Shown here one piece after another: positions 1 through 8,429 of a stretch of DNA of 64,000 nt (position 1 is its first letter; the number at the start of each line of letters is the position of its first letter). Origin of the DNA: Psococerastis gibbosa (taxonomy: Eukaryota; Arthropoda; Insecta; Psocodea; Psocidae). The stretch is from assembly GCA_963971405.1 (NCBI GenBank), contig OZ020490.1, forward strand, positions 7,674,874-7,738,873. Reading direction: 5' to 3'. The notes below the pieces were generated by a model that had not been told where the DNA came from, did not search any database, and was given only the letters and a program-made list of their open reading frames with translations. A program made the position numbers and the translations under genes.

Positions 1-4
1 CAGT

Positions 5-1006
5 GTGACTTGGACCATACACAATTTTATGGATATAAAAAGGAAGATGATTCCATCATTCAAAACTTTTTCAGTTTGTGGCAATGATTGGACAAAATGG
101 TCATTGTTATGTGAACCTGACCGGGAGGGTTATGTGGCTATTTCTCTCAGGCTGAATTTTACCACCAAAAAGGGTGAACTGCAGGTGAAAGCTAGTTTCT
201 CTTTATTGGATTCAGAAGGGGGAAATTAAAAACCGTAGTTTCGGAAAGTAGACTTACAACAAAAGGCAAATGCGGGGTCAAACGTTTTATCCTACGAAGA
301 AAAATGGAAGAAAAATATTTACTGCCAGGAGGGAAATTTATTTTGTTTTGTGAGTTGCAACTTGAAGAAAATTCAAACACATCAGAATCTAATTCATATT
401 TTTCTGCTCAGCTAGGCAAAGACTTAAGTGGCTTATTCAATAATGGAATGTTGACCGACTTTAATTGTCGAAGGTAAAGAAATTAAAGCCCACAAGGCTA
501 TATTGGCTAGTCGCAGCCCTGTCTTTAATGGGTTGTTTGTCTCGGAATGCCGCGAAAGCATGGACAATGTTGACATAGTCGATGTTGAGCATGATATTAT
601 GGTGGAATTGCTGCACTTCATGTACACCGGTGCCATTCGCGAAGTTGACGCAATGGCAGGAAAATTGTTTGCTGCTGCTGACAAATACAAAGTAGAACAG
701 CTAAAAACTGTGTGTGTCGGGTCCCTAAAAAAGCAGACAGACGTCGCAAATGTCGTCGACACTTTAGTTTTGGCTGATCGATTCCGCTGTGAAGATCTTA
801 AAGCCGAAGCTCTTAGCTTTATAGCCAATAATCTTGAAAACATGATACGCGAAAAAAAATCGCAACAATTCCGAGAAGTAAAGGTTGAGCTCTTTGAAGA
901 GATTATGCTGGAAATTAGAATGAATGTGCAGGTGAGCAAAGCACAAGGAAGGAGGAAATTAAAGGCACACAAAGGAGAGGAAAACGAAGGAAGAAAAACC
1001 AGATGA
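5..1006 (+). pseudogene. MATH-BTB (SPOP/TDPOZ-like) gene copy, frame-broken, 5' end outside window
   Basis: SPOP-type proteins are substrate adaptors of CUL3 ubiquitin ligases: the MATH domain binds substrate and BTB binds CUL3. Here a MATH-like segment (WTIHNF, then GNDWTKWSLL) reads in one frame to a stop at 227-229. Coding similarity continues in a second frame from about 223 to a stop at 475-477, then returns to the first frame from about 470. The BTB domain follows (EGKEIKAHKAILASRSPVF, LLHFMYTGAI, AAADKYKVEQLK) with the start of a BACK-like helical region. Two compensating indels therefore break the copy, or there are two assembly errors. No introns interrupt it, which fits a retrocopy. 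However, a good donor (CAG/GTGAGC) sits after the sequence LEIRMNVQ near 932, so a last exon elsewhere is possible. The protein tail after that point is basic and not BACK-like. The family assignment is good; function is doubtful. Confidence 0.75.
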
Positions 1007-1877
1007 TCCATTGAAATTGGGACTAGAACCAGAAGAAGTGTTGAATGATGAGACGTGGAGGGACAGGAAGGAGTACCGGAGAAGGCTCACACATCACACC
1101 CTGGCAACTGAAGATGATAATGATGAAGTGATGTCTTTCCAAATTTTCCATCGGGTTTGCATTTCGTTATTTTATCTTTGATAATTAATTATAATACATT
1201 ACCTTTGATGTTTTCTAGTAAAATATGCAATCATCCACTTTGACTGCGACAAATAGGACCTAGCATCAACGTTGCACATCTGTCAGGGGGTATTTATCCC
1301 ATGGTAAAATGGAAAACTGAGATATAAAGCTGAACGTAGATGTTGACCATCACCACAAAATTTGTTACTTTTTATTTAATTACATTCATAAGTTATGAGC
1401 AAATCGGACGTCAAATTTCTCATGAAACCATAGAGGCGGAAATGAGAGATAAAGTATAATAAATTCTCCTCTACATCTTGGTTGATAGCATATATAGCCA
1501 GCACTAAAATCGTCTAGCCACAGTTTTTGAAGGCATGGAAAAAAAGCAAGGCTAGATTAGGGTCCACGTCTTCCATAACTGGCCAAATGGTATTCGTGGC
1601 ACCAACGCACTACATATCAGAATGTAAAAAGAAACATTTTTTCCACTCAATGGAATCTCAATTATGCCTCCATGATCAATATTTTGGGGGAAATTTGATT
1701 TTTTGCAAAAACTTTCTAGGGTGTCTTACTGTCTATGATATATGAGCGTAATACACCACATAGAGTAGGTTAAGGTATTTTTAATTTTTCCATGAATTTG
1801 ATAATTCGGTATATTTCTGCCCCGGTTTAACATAAAATTCACTGCCCGGTCTGCCCCAAATCTGAATGATTCCTTAA
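1007..1877. other. Gene-free stretch
   Basis: AT-rich DNA. I see no convincing exon, RNA gene or repeat boundary before the MITE that starts at 1878. Confidence 0.4.
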
Positions 1878-2255
1878 GGCGCCCATTCCATTGACCGGCT
1901 AGGGCTATTTCCAAAACGGTGACGTGGTAGCAGACACTCAAGACTTAGGTAGCGTCTCCACCGACCTCGCATTGCAGATTGCAAGTGACATTGACGGAAA
2001 TGTTTTTCTTTTTATAGAAATCTATTAAAATGTTTGTAATTAACATATCCCATGAAGCCATTTTTTAATTTTAGTTTGTTTGTTTGTGATTTTATTGTAT
2101 GATCATTGATCAATTTTAACTATAGCATAGAGGAAAATAAACATTTCCGTCAATTCTGCAATGCGAGGTCGTTGGAAACGCCACCCAAGTCTTGAGTGTC
2201 TGCTACCAAGTCACCGTTTTGGAAATAGCCCTAGCCGGTCAATGGAATGGGCACC
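1878..2255. mobile_element. Foldback Tourist-like MITE, copy A
   Basis: A 378-bp palindromic element. It starts GGCGCCCATTCC and ends GGAATGGGCACC, with terminal inverted repeats of roughly 100 bp that contain the family signature GTGACGTGGTAGCAGAC. The centre is AT-rich with TGATCATTGATCA. It has no coding capacity. Flanking trinucleotides are TAA and TGA. Other copies have TTA on both sides, which suggests the PIF/Harbinger superfamily (3-bp TWA duplications). Confidence 0.8.
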
Positions 2256-2689
2256 TGACTTGCGTATTAACTAAAATAAACAAATAACAGATTGTAGAGT
2301 GACCAATATCTGCGGTCAGCTTCCTGGTAAATTAGAAATCTAAAGTACCTTTATAAATAAACAAGAAATGCAATTCTAATTCAATTGTTTGATCATTTAT
2401 TATGCATAAAAATTGTCATTTCGGAAATAGTCTACCTACGATATTCAAGGAATGAGAAATGAATGAAAAGAGAGAGTCAAATTTTCAGTATGGCTGAGGT
2501 GGCTGTTGTGTTGGTAAGAGGCCAAATCTCCTCTTTATTCGGATACGTTCGGCAGAGTATTTGTCCTCGGGTGAGAACTTCGCGGGGTGAGCTGACAATG
2601 TCGGACGACCGTCAGGGCGCACCTGAAAAAAAAAAAATATACTGTATAATTAATAGATGAATATAAATACAATTAACTAAGTTGAAGTA

Positions 2690-2945
2690 GTAGTAGTAGT
2701 AGTCAGAATGGCGTAGAGGTAACGACTCGGACTATCATCCAGAAGGTGACTGGTTCGAGTCCCACCCGACTGCCAAAATTTTCTAGTGGTACAATTATTT
2801 ATCTTCTGACTACCATGCTTCGGAGGGCATGTAAAGCCGGCGGTCCCGGCAGTCTTCCCTGACTGTCGATAGGTTAAACAGGAGGCTGTTGATGCAACCT
2901 GAAAACTCATGTACCACGGGTAGTACCACCCCGACACGAATTTAC
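2690..2945 (+). mobile_element. tRNA-derived SINE, family 1
   Basis: A tRNA-like head with an A-box-like TGGCGTAGAGGTAACG and a perfect B box GGTTCGAGTCC near 2752-2763. It is followed by a core containing ATGCTTCGGAGGGCATGTAAA and a tail ending in a T run. The same core, with a different head and tail, occurs in the family-2 SINEs at 4211, 4990 and 61868. The head is not a functional tRNA: the acceptor stem does not close. Confidence 0.65.
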
Positions 2946-2979
2946 TTTTTTTATTAACTAAGTTGAATCCACGAGAGCA

Positions 2980-3262
2980 GCGCGTGTTTCAAACTGCGGC
3001 AAACTTGGTAGTGTGCACAGCGTTGGCAGGAGGACATGATAACGCGCTGAGACTATACCAGTCAGTCTGAGTGCGTGTCCTGGTCACCTCCGAATCAATC
3101 GTGTGAGTTTACTACATTCCCCAAATGGTTCGGAATCCACTATAATCAGGAGGTCCACCATGTCAGTCAACTCCCCGAGGTGAACGAGTCTGCCCTTAGG
3201 GTGCCTCAAGTTAATAAACAGGGTTGCGTAAAGCAAAAATGCTGAAAGCAGGCGTTAGAAAG
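2980..3262 (+). repeat. Interspersed repeat family R3, copy 1
   Basis: About 280 bp recognisable by GATAACGCGCTGAGA, GGTTCGGAATCCACTATAAT, CAGGAGGTCCACC and GCAGGCGTTAGAAA. Other copies are at 46430-46700 (+), 47372-47700 (-) and 61248-61432 (+). There is no coding capacity, and the superfamily is unknown. Confidence 0.7.
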
Positions 3263-3299
3263 ATGTTATGGGCAAACATAAACGAATCAATCATCAGCA

Positions 3300-3745
3300 A
3301 TAATCAGCTCCGGTACCCGGGTGTGATATTCCTCCACTCCCTCCCAACCTCTACTCCATTCTCGTCCATAGCCGATCTCATTGCTCCGGTGATGCAGGTA
3401 AGTGAATTCAAATCCAGTTGTAGTCTAATTCTTGCTGCCCTTTATAGCATTTGAGTATTTTTATTTTGAAGGACCCAGGCCCACGGGTCCCTTGTCCTAT
3501 GCCAACGACCCCATGGATTTCCGACATTACATGTATTGTTTCCATATGATTTTTTGGCCATTGACGAGCTGGTATACGTTCTCGATGTCAACCTACACCG
3601 ACTACAAGCGACAGTGGACAAGCTGAGACAAGCTTTCCATTTACGCAATGAAACAGGCGAAAGCATGACTTACAGTACAGAAGTACAGATACGAGTCTCT
3701 TTCTGCCCTTACCTCAACCGGGTCTTGCAACATAGTAACCAAGTA
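3300..3745 (+). CDS. Unidentified exon pair (host gene fragment?)
   Basis: Two open segments look coding and spliced. Segment 1 (about 3308-3396) reads LRYPGVIFLHSLPTSTPFSS and ends VMQ at a consensus donor (CAG/GTAAGT, 3397). Segment 2 starts in phase after the AG at about 3478-3479 (AHGSLVLCQRPHGFPTLHVL) and continues through FLAIDELVYVLDVNLHRLQ to about 3745. I do not recognise the family. No start codon, further exons or stop can be fixed. It sits just after a repeat, so it may be a captured or relic gene piece. Confidence 0.3.
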
Positions 3746-4210
3746 AAACTAAATCGATTCTGTTTTTCGTTCATTTTAGCCAGGATTGTCACACTCGGTT
3801 GTTTCGTCTAGAAGGCTCCATCGAGACAAGCAAGAAAAATAAGTGTGTGGGTCAAAATCTATTAGTTTAATTAATTAAGAGCCCCCCCCCCCTCATGCCC
3901 GCTTTCTACAGAAAGTCAAATTTTGTTAGAAATGTAATTGAGGCGTTCGTAAATATATTTTTAAAAAAACGTTTCTTACGTTTGTAATATGGAATTTTAC
4001 TAACATCGATTGGTCGCAGGGAAAGAACTATATTCACCAGATACCTCTAATATCTTTTTTAAAGCAAATCAAGTGCCATTATGGCCAATCAATTAGTGAC
4101 GGCCACATACTGGGTATCAAAACATAAAGGAACAATTTCGTCTAACAAAGCGTTAGTTAGACGACATTGACTGCTGTATTAGTAGTTAGTATTAGAGGCG
4201 GGGGCCATAC

Positions 4211-4435
4211 AGCCAAGTCAAGACATGTAGCGTAGTGCTACGTACTCTGACTTTCACCCGAAAGGTTGTTGGCTCGAGTCCCACACTGGCTACATTTTCT
4301 GGCCATGCTTCGGAGGACATGTAAAGCAGGCGGTCCAGGGCCTTCCTAGTTGAGTGTAAGAGAGGGCTTTATAGCCCTAACTCTGTTAGGTTGGCTTAGT
4401 AATAGAAACAATAAAGTCCTTATTTATTTATTTAT
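4211..4435 (+). mobile_element. tRNA-derived SINE, family 2, copy 1
   Basis: The tRNA-like head (TAGCGTAGTGC, then the B-box-like GGCTCGAGTCC) is followed by the shared core ATGCTTCGGAGGACATGTAAA. A distinctive 3' part follows (GAGGGCTTTATAGCCCTAAC, GGTTGGCTTAGTAATAGAA) and ends in an ATTTATTTATTT tail. Related copies are at 4990-5215 (-), 12906-13112 (-), 48686-48760 (-, partial) and 61868-62020 (+). Confidence 0.75.
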
Positions 4436-4559
4436 TTACAGCCATCTACCTATTAGGGCGCAGCTTGTTGGGGGGGGGGGGATGTTTCGGAAGGGTTGCT
4501 ACTAACATCAAGTCCTTGCACCCACTCCCGAAACGTCGCCCCCTCCCTCTGACTGGCTC

Positions 4560-4700
4560 CACCCTAATTGTTCGATGCCTGTGAGGCCTCGGCCTCTAAT
4601 GACTACTTATACAACTGGCAATGTTAAGTCCAACTAAACTTTTATGAAATGTTATTACACCATTGGCATTAACCTTTACCAATAGATGCTAATTGGCTAA
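4560..4700 (+). repeat. Repeat fragment carrying the empty target site of the CACTA-like element
   Basis: This segment is paralogous to the sequences flanking the element at 52194-56428. CAATTGTTCGATG and GGCAATGTTAAGTCCAACT match the left flank (ATTCGATGACTGAG, GCAGGCAA) and the right flank (AATGTAAGTCCAACT, ATTACACCGTTGCCATTAACC). Here the two flanks are contiguous. Confidence 0.7.
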
Positions 4701-4740
4701 ACCAATAGCAGGCCGAGGCACAGCACAAACTTAGTTACTC

Positions 4741-4989
4741 CTAAATAGTGACTACGTCGTCCAACTCCATTGTAAGGCATTGCAGGACAGATGAGGCCCC
4801 TAATTCAAGGGTCCTCGCCACAATGTCCCTTACTTCCGTGACCGAGTCCCCCAAACCTTGACGAGTGGCAGCTGTGAGTCTATCCCTCGCGGCTAGATCC
4901 ATGCGTGGGCAGTCCCATAAAATGTGTTCTATCGTTTCCGGTTGGCTACACTGCTCGCAAGAGACAGAGTCCACAATTGACATTCGCTG
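4741..4989 (-). pseudogene. LINE 3' fragment, C-terminal zinc-knuckle region
   Basis: The minus-strand frame reads CEQCSQPETIEHILWDCP, the CCHC knuckle found downstream of the reverse transcriptase (or RNase H) in I/R1/jockey-type LINEs. The upstream part of the element is missing. It abuts a family-2 SINE at 4990. Confidence 0.6.
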
Positions 4990-5215
4990 CAGGAGGCACT
5001 TAAATAAATAAGGACTTTTTTTGTTCTATTACTAAGCCAACCTAGCGGAGTTAGGGCTATAAAGCCCTCTCTTAAACTCAACTAGGGTGGCCCGGGACCG
5101 CCTGCTTTACATGCCCTCCGAAGCATGGCCAGAAAATGTAGGAAGTGCAGGACTAGAACCAACAACCTTTCGGGTGAAAGTCAGAGTCCGTACCACTACT
5201 CTACATGTCCTGACT
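4990..5215 (-). mobile_element. tRNA-derived SINE, family 2, copy 2
   Basis: This is the reverse complement of the copy at 4211, with AATAAATAAGGAC tail, GGGCTATAAAGCCCTCTC and the core GCCCTCCGAAGCATGG. The tRNA-like head is at 5150-5215. It is in the opposite orientation to copy 1, about 0.6 kb away. Confidence 0.75.
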
Positions 5216-5399
5216 TCGCCCTGTCCTTTTGATAGTTCATTTTGGAACTGGTGTATTTGGTGACAGCCTTGGTTTCCTCACCGACAGCGTGTTTCGCCAG
5301 CTCCCCGGACAACAGGAGATGAACGGCAGTCTGGATCACCCGACTCGTAATAGTGGACTGCCAATAGGTTATATTTACTAATTCGACATTGAATTGAAC

Positions 5400-5700
5400 A
5401 TTCCACAGCTATTTCCCGTGAGCTGCAATTTTGTACACCTACTATGTCGCACTGAAGCTAAGGGAAAGAAGACTCAGTTGGTGGGGCCACGTCCAGAGGA
5501 GGGAGGAAACATCCCTCCTAAAGCGTATACAGAATATGACACTCCCTGGACCCCGCCCCCGGGGAAGATCGAAAATGACACTCCCCAGAAAAATCGAAGA
5601 AGACATAAGGACTCTCGCCTTGAACAAGGAAGACGCTCTAAACAGAGTTGTTTGGAAACGCCGCTGCCGTGCCGCCGACCCTCCCTGAGGACAAAGGCGA
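5400..5700 (+). pseudogene. LINE reverse-transcriptase C-terminal fragment
   Basis: The frame reads LKLRERRLSWWGHVQRREE, then GRSKMTLPRKIEEDI and VVWKRRCRAADPP. This is the conserved tail of many arthropod non-LTR reverse transcriptases (the 'WWGHV/WFGHV' region). There is no 5' part and the copy is dead. Related tails occur at 16090, 19089, 38700, 44473 and 54600. Confidence 0.55.
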
Positions 5701-5704
5701 TGTA

Positions 5705-6214
5705 AAAGTTAAAAGTACTATACAAGGGGTTTCCCATCCGGTTGTCTCAACTTTTATATTCGCCATTAAAGCATGGATTGTTTCCCCTGTTGATTTGTGT
5801 GTGGAGCCTTTAAGGCCCGGTGCAAACGGAAGACTCGACACTCGCGATTTATCATTGTAGCAATTGGGTATTTGGAAAACAACAAGATTTCTAAGTTACA
5901 CGGTTTTTCCCTTCAACACGCCCAGAACACGCGCATCAACGTCGAACTACCTATTTGCTCCTAGGCCCGGGTGTTTTCCGTCCATCTCTTCCCGGGTGTT
6001 GCATAAAGGGCAGAAAGGCTCCGCTACTATAACCTGAAACCTGTGTACCGGGGCTTATAGCCATATTTATTTAAATAAAATAAAAAAACTATCCTTTAGC
6101 ATCGCTAAGGTGTGATTATATCATAATTATACTGTATATTTTATGCCATATATTTACGTTTATTGTAATATTATTTTGAATAATTCATGATACCGTACTA
6201 TATGCAAATATGTA
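5705..6214. other. Gene-free stretch
   Basis: No supported exon or element. It lies downstream of the RPP38-like gene on the minus strand. Confidence 0.4.
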
Positions 6215-6220
6215 TTTATT
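6215..6220 (-). terminator. Candidate polyadenylation signal AATAAA of the RPP38-like gene
   Basis: On the minus strand a canonical AATAAA lies about 97 nt past the stop codon at 6317, at a normal distance for a short 3' UTR. Confidence 0.45.
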
Positions 6221-6316
6221 CCATCATACATTGTACCTGACAAGTAACATTGGTTTATAACTCGTACTAAAATTTCAGTTTTCAATTCCCTTGGGGTACG
6301 AATTTTCTCGAAGTTT

Positions 6317-7654
6317 TCAATTACGGCCACCCCTTTTGTTTTTCTTCTTGTTGCGTTTTAATAATTGATTCTTCACCTTTTTGTAAGCAGGCACAGCTTT
6401 AGGTCGATGATAAGTAGGCGCGTTATCTAACACCCATTCCCGCTGGAACTTTGTAACAGGCACTACTCCATCGTCGGTATAAGCAGCAGATTTTTCTTCA
6501 CGTTTTCTCTTCTTCACACTGGCGACTGGTTCTGTTGCTTTCTTCGTCGTTACGCTATTCAAAGGGATGAAATCAAGCATGTCTAGGGGTTCTTTCCTTG
6601 TTCCCTTGTCTTCCTCAGAACTGATATCCAATGCAACAACACGTCGGCTTATTTTCTGATTTAATTTCTTTGTTTTCTTTAAAGCAGCACTGATTTCATT
6701 TAATTTGCTCTCAACACCACAGCTAGATTGAACCTCAATTACTTCCACTTCAGGCTCAGGCTTTATCTGTTTTTCTTTCCATTCAGCACTTCCTGTACTC
6801 ATCCCCTGTCCAACTCTTTTACTTCCTAAAGACACAAAGTTAGCTGACGCTACCTTCGTAGTCTTCATTGGTGTTTCGGTTTTAGCGGATTTATTCACTA
6901 ATTTGCTGCCTGAAGGGATTGAGTCACCCAATTTGCTGTCGTTATATTGAGGCAGAGAACTTTGGGGAGTTATGCTCTTCATTTTCTCCAATTCGTTGTC
7001 CAGCGGAATTAAGTTCTCTGCTTTCTCACCAAAATTTAACTTTCTTTTTTTGGTTCCCGAACTGGCATCTGAATCAAGTAACTGGCTATTTGAAGGGATC
7101 ATATCCACTAATTTCACCACAGTAGGTAGAGTCTGTTCTATATTGTCCTGCCCTTGCCGTTGGTTCGCGCACTCAGGTAACAATGCAAATAATGGTTCAC
7201 GCAACTCTGGGTCCAAAAATCCAAAAGAAATACACTCAAATCCAAGATTATTAAGCGTGATTCTACGCATTTCTGCCAAATTTACAACAGGTATTTTCTG
7301 TTTTGCACACGTTTCAATAATGTGCGAAGTTAGAGTTGGCGGTTTAACATCACTTGCTAAGACTACGCATACAGCTTTTCCTCCTCGAATATTCTTAGAC
7401 ACTTGATTAACTCCAATGGCTAATTTATCACGGTAGGATTTAGCTGAAGCGTTCTCAGTTAAATTAGCCAGCAATAAGTGATTTTTTACAAACTCAACAA
7501 ACGGATGGTTAGATTCAATGCGGGGGATGACATGGTTGATTTGTTGAAGGGGTGTGTCCAGAATTAATTTCACAACCTTTTTATTTTTTTTCTGAGATGA
7601 CAGAGATTTTTTCTGTTCTTCTTTGGACAGAGAACCACATTTCACCGCTTCCAT
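6317..7654 (-). CDS. RPP38: RPP38-like ribonuclease P/MRP protein subunit (L7Ae family)
   Basis: RPP38 is an L7Ae/L30e-fold protein of the nuclear RNase P and RNase MRP particles, which process tRNA and rRNA precursors. It binds a kink-turn in the RNA. The single-exon ORF has an L7Ae-like block at about residues 75-165 with the signature LAIGVNQVSKNI, then VVLASDVKPPTLTSHII and IPVVNLAE. A long lysine- and serine-rich tail follows and ends in a very basic nuclear-localisation-type stretch (LLKRNKKKNKRGGRN). At 445 aa it is longer than the human protein (about 280 aa), all from the tail. I chose the ATG at 7652-7654 (MEAVKCGSLSKEEQ) because the 12 residues from an ATG at 7690 are hydrophobic and unlike the family. 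The gene is divergent from INTS2, with starts about 775 bp apart. Another L7Ae-family member (for example NHP2-like) is less likely, because those are short and lack this tail. Confidence 0.75.
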   Translation of the reverse strand: MEAVKCGSLSKEEQKKSLSSQKKNKKVVKLILDTPLQQINHVIPRIESNHPFVEFVKNHLLLANLTENASAKSYRDKLAIGVNQVSKNIRGGKAVCVVLASDVKPPTLTSHIIETCAKQKIPVVNLAEMRRITLNNLGFECISFGFLDPELREPLFALLPECANQRQGQDNIEQTLPTVVKLVDMIPSNSQLLDSDASSGTKKRKLNFGEKAENLIPLDNELEKMKSITPQSSLPQYNDSKLGDSIPSGSKLVNKSAKTETPMKTTKVASANFVSLGSKRVGQGMSTGSAEWKEKQIKPEPEVEVIEVQSSCGVESKLNEISAALKKTKKLNQKISRRVVALDISSEEDKGTRKEPLDMLDFIPLNSVTTKKATEPVASVKKRKREEKSAAYTDDGVVPVTKFQREWVLDNAPTYHRPKAVPAYKKVKNQLLKRNKKKNKRGGRN

Positions 7655-8429
7655 AGCGAGTGTGTTGACTAAAATTGCTATCAGTATCAAGAAGATTTAT
7701 TTATTTATTGACAATGCGAGCCCGCACGTGTGTTACAACAAATGAAACAACTAGGAAATTACCTTGGAAAATGTGTATTTCCTCTCCCCTCTTTCATCTA
7801 AATAGTACATGAGAAGCATTTCTGTTATTGTAGTTAATTAAAGGTTGATTGCAATTCGTTTTTAAGAAAAAAAAATAAACTCAGGCAGTGAGGCTAACTA
7901 ACCAAAGTCCAACTGTCCAAACAGGCAAACAATAACAATACATTATACAATAGGCAATCTGGCTCTGGCATTGGCATTTGGCAATAGCGCATCGTCATCG
8001 TCTGCGCATCGCGCATCCTGTTTAAGCGGCTATACCACCGACGTCAATAGTGATTATTGACGTGATTGACGTGGTAGCAAACAATAAAGACAGTCTAAAA
8101 ATGTCCGCTACCACGTCAAAAAACATTTAATATCACTATTGACGTTGGTGGAGACTACGCCGAATCCCCGCCAATAGCTAGGCGCTAGCCTTCTGCTTCC
8201 TTCAGGGCCCTTTGCTAGTAATCCGGTACTTGCAACCACCTTGCAACATGTTGGGGCCCAAAACAATATGGCGAATATGAAATTAGGAAACAAACATGGA
8301 AAAAACTAACAACAACATTAAACATGAACATTAAAGTTTAAACATTTGCAAAGATTGGGCCACTTAGCCACTAAGCCACTTATAAATAATATTTTACTGT
8401 AAAGTAAAAATTACTTAGTACTTATAAAA
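7655..8429. promoter_or_regulatory. Shared intergenic (putative bidirectional promoter) region between RPP38-like and INTS2
   Basis: About 775 bp separate two divergent start codons, so this region must hold both 5' UTRs and promoters unless distal 5' exons exist. No TATA box is evident near either start. A foldback element with TGACGT motifs occupies 8026-8160 (listed separately). Confidence 0.5.
8026..8160. mobile_element. Short foldback element with TGACGT motifs in the RPP38/INTS2 intergenic region
   Basis: Arms ACCACCGACGTCAATAGTGAT (8035 onward) and ATCACTATTGACGTTGGTGG (to about 8153) are inverted copies. Inside them are GACGTGGTAGCAAAC and its inverted counterpart GCTACCACGTCA. The GACGTGGTAGC motif also marks the Tourist-like MITE family elsewhere in the window, so this is probably a short relative of that family. 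Confidence 0.65.

Noticed and set aside
433-1011. 192-aa minus-strand open frame
   Set aside because: It is antisense to the BTB coding segment, rich in Ser/Leu/Cys and without family motifs.
6972-7406. 144-aa plus-strand open frame
   Set aside because: It is antisense to the RPP38-like gene and has no motifs.
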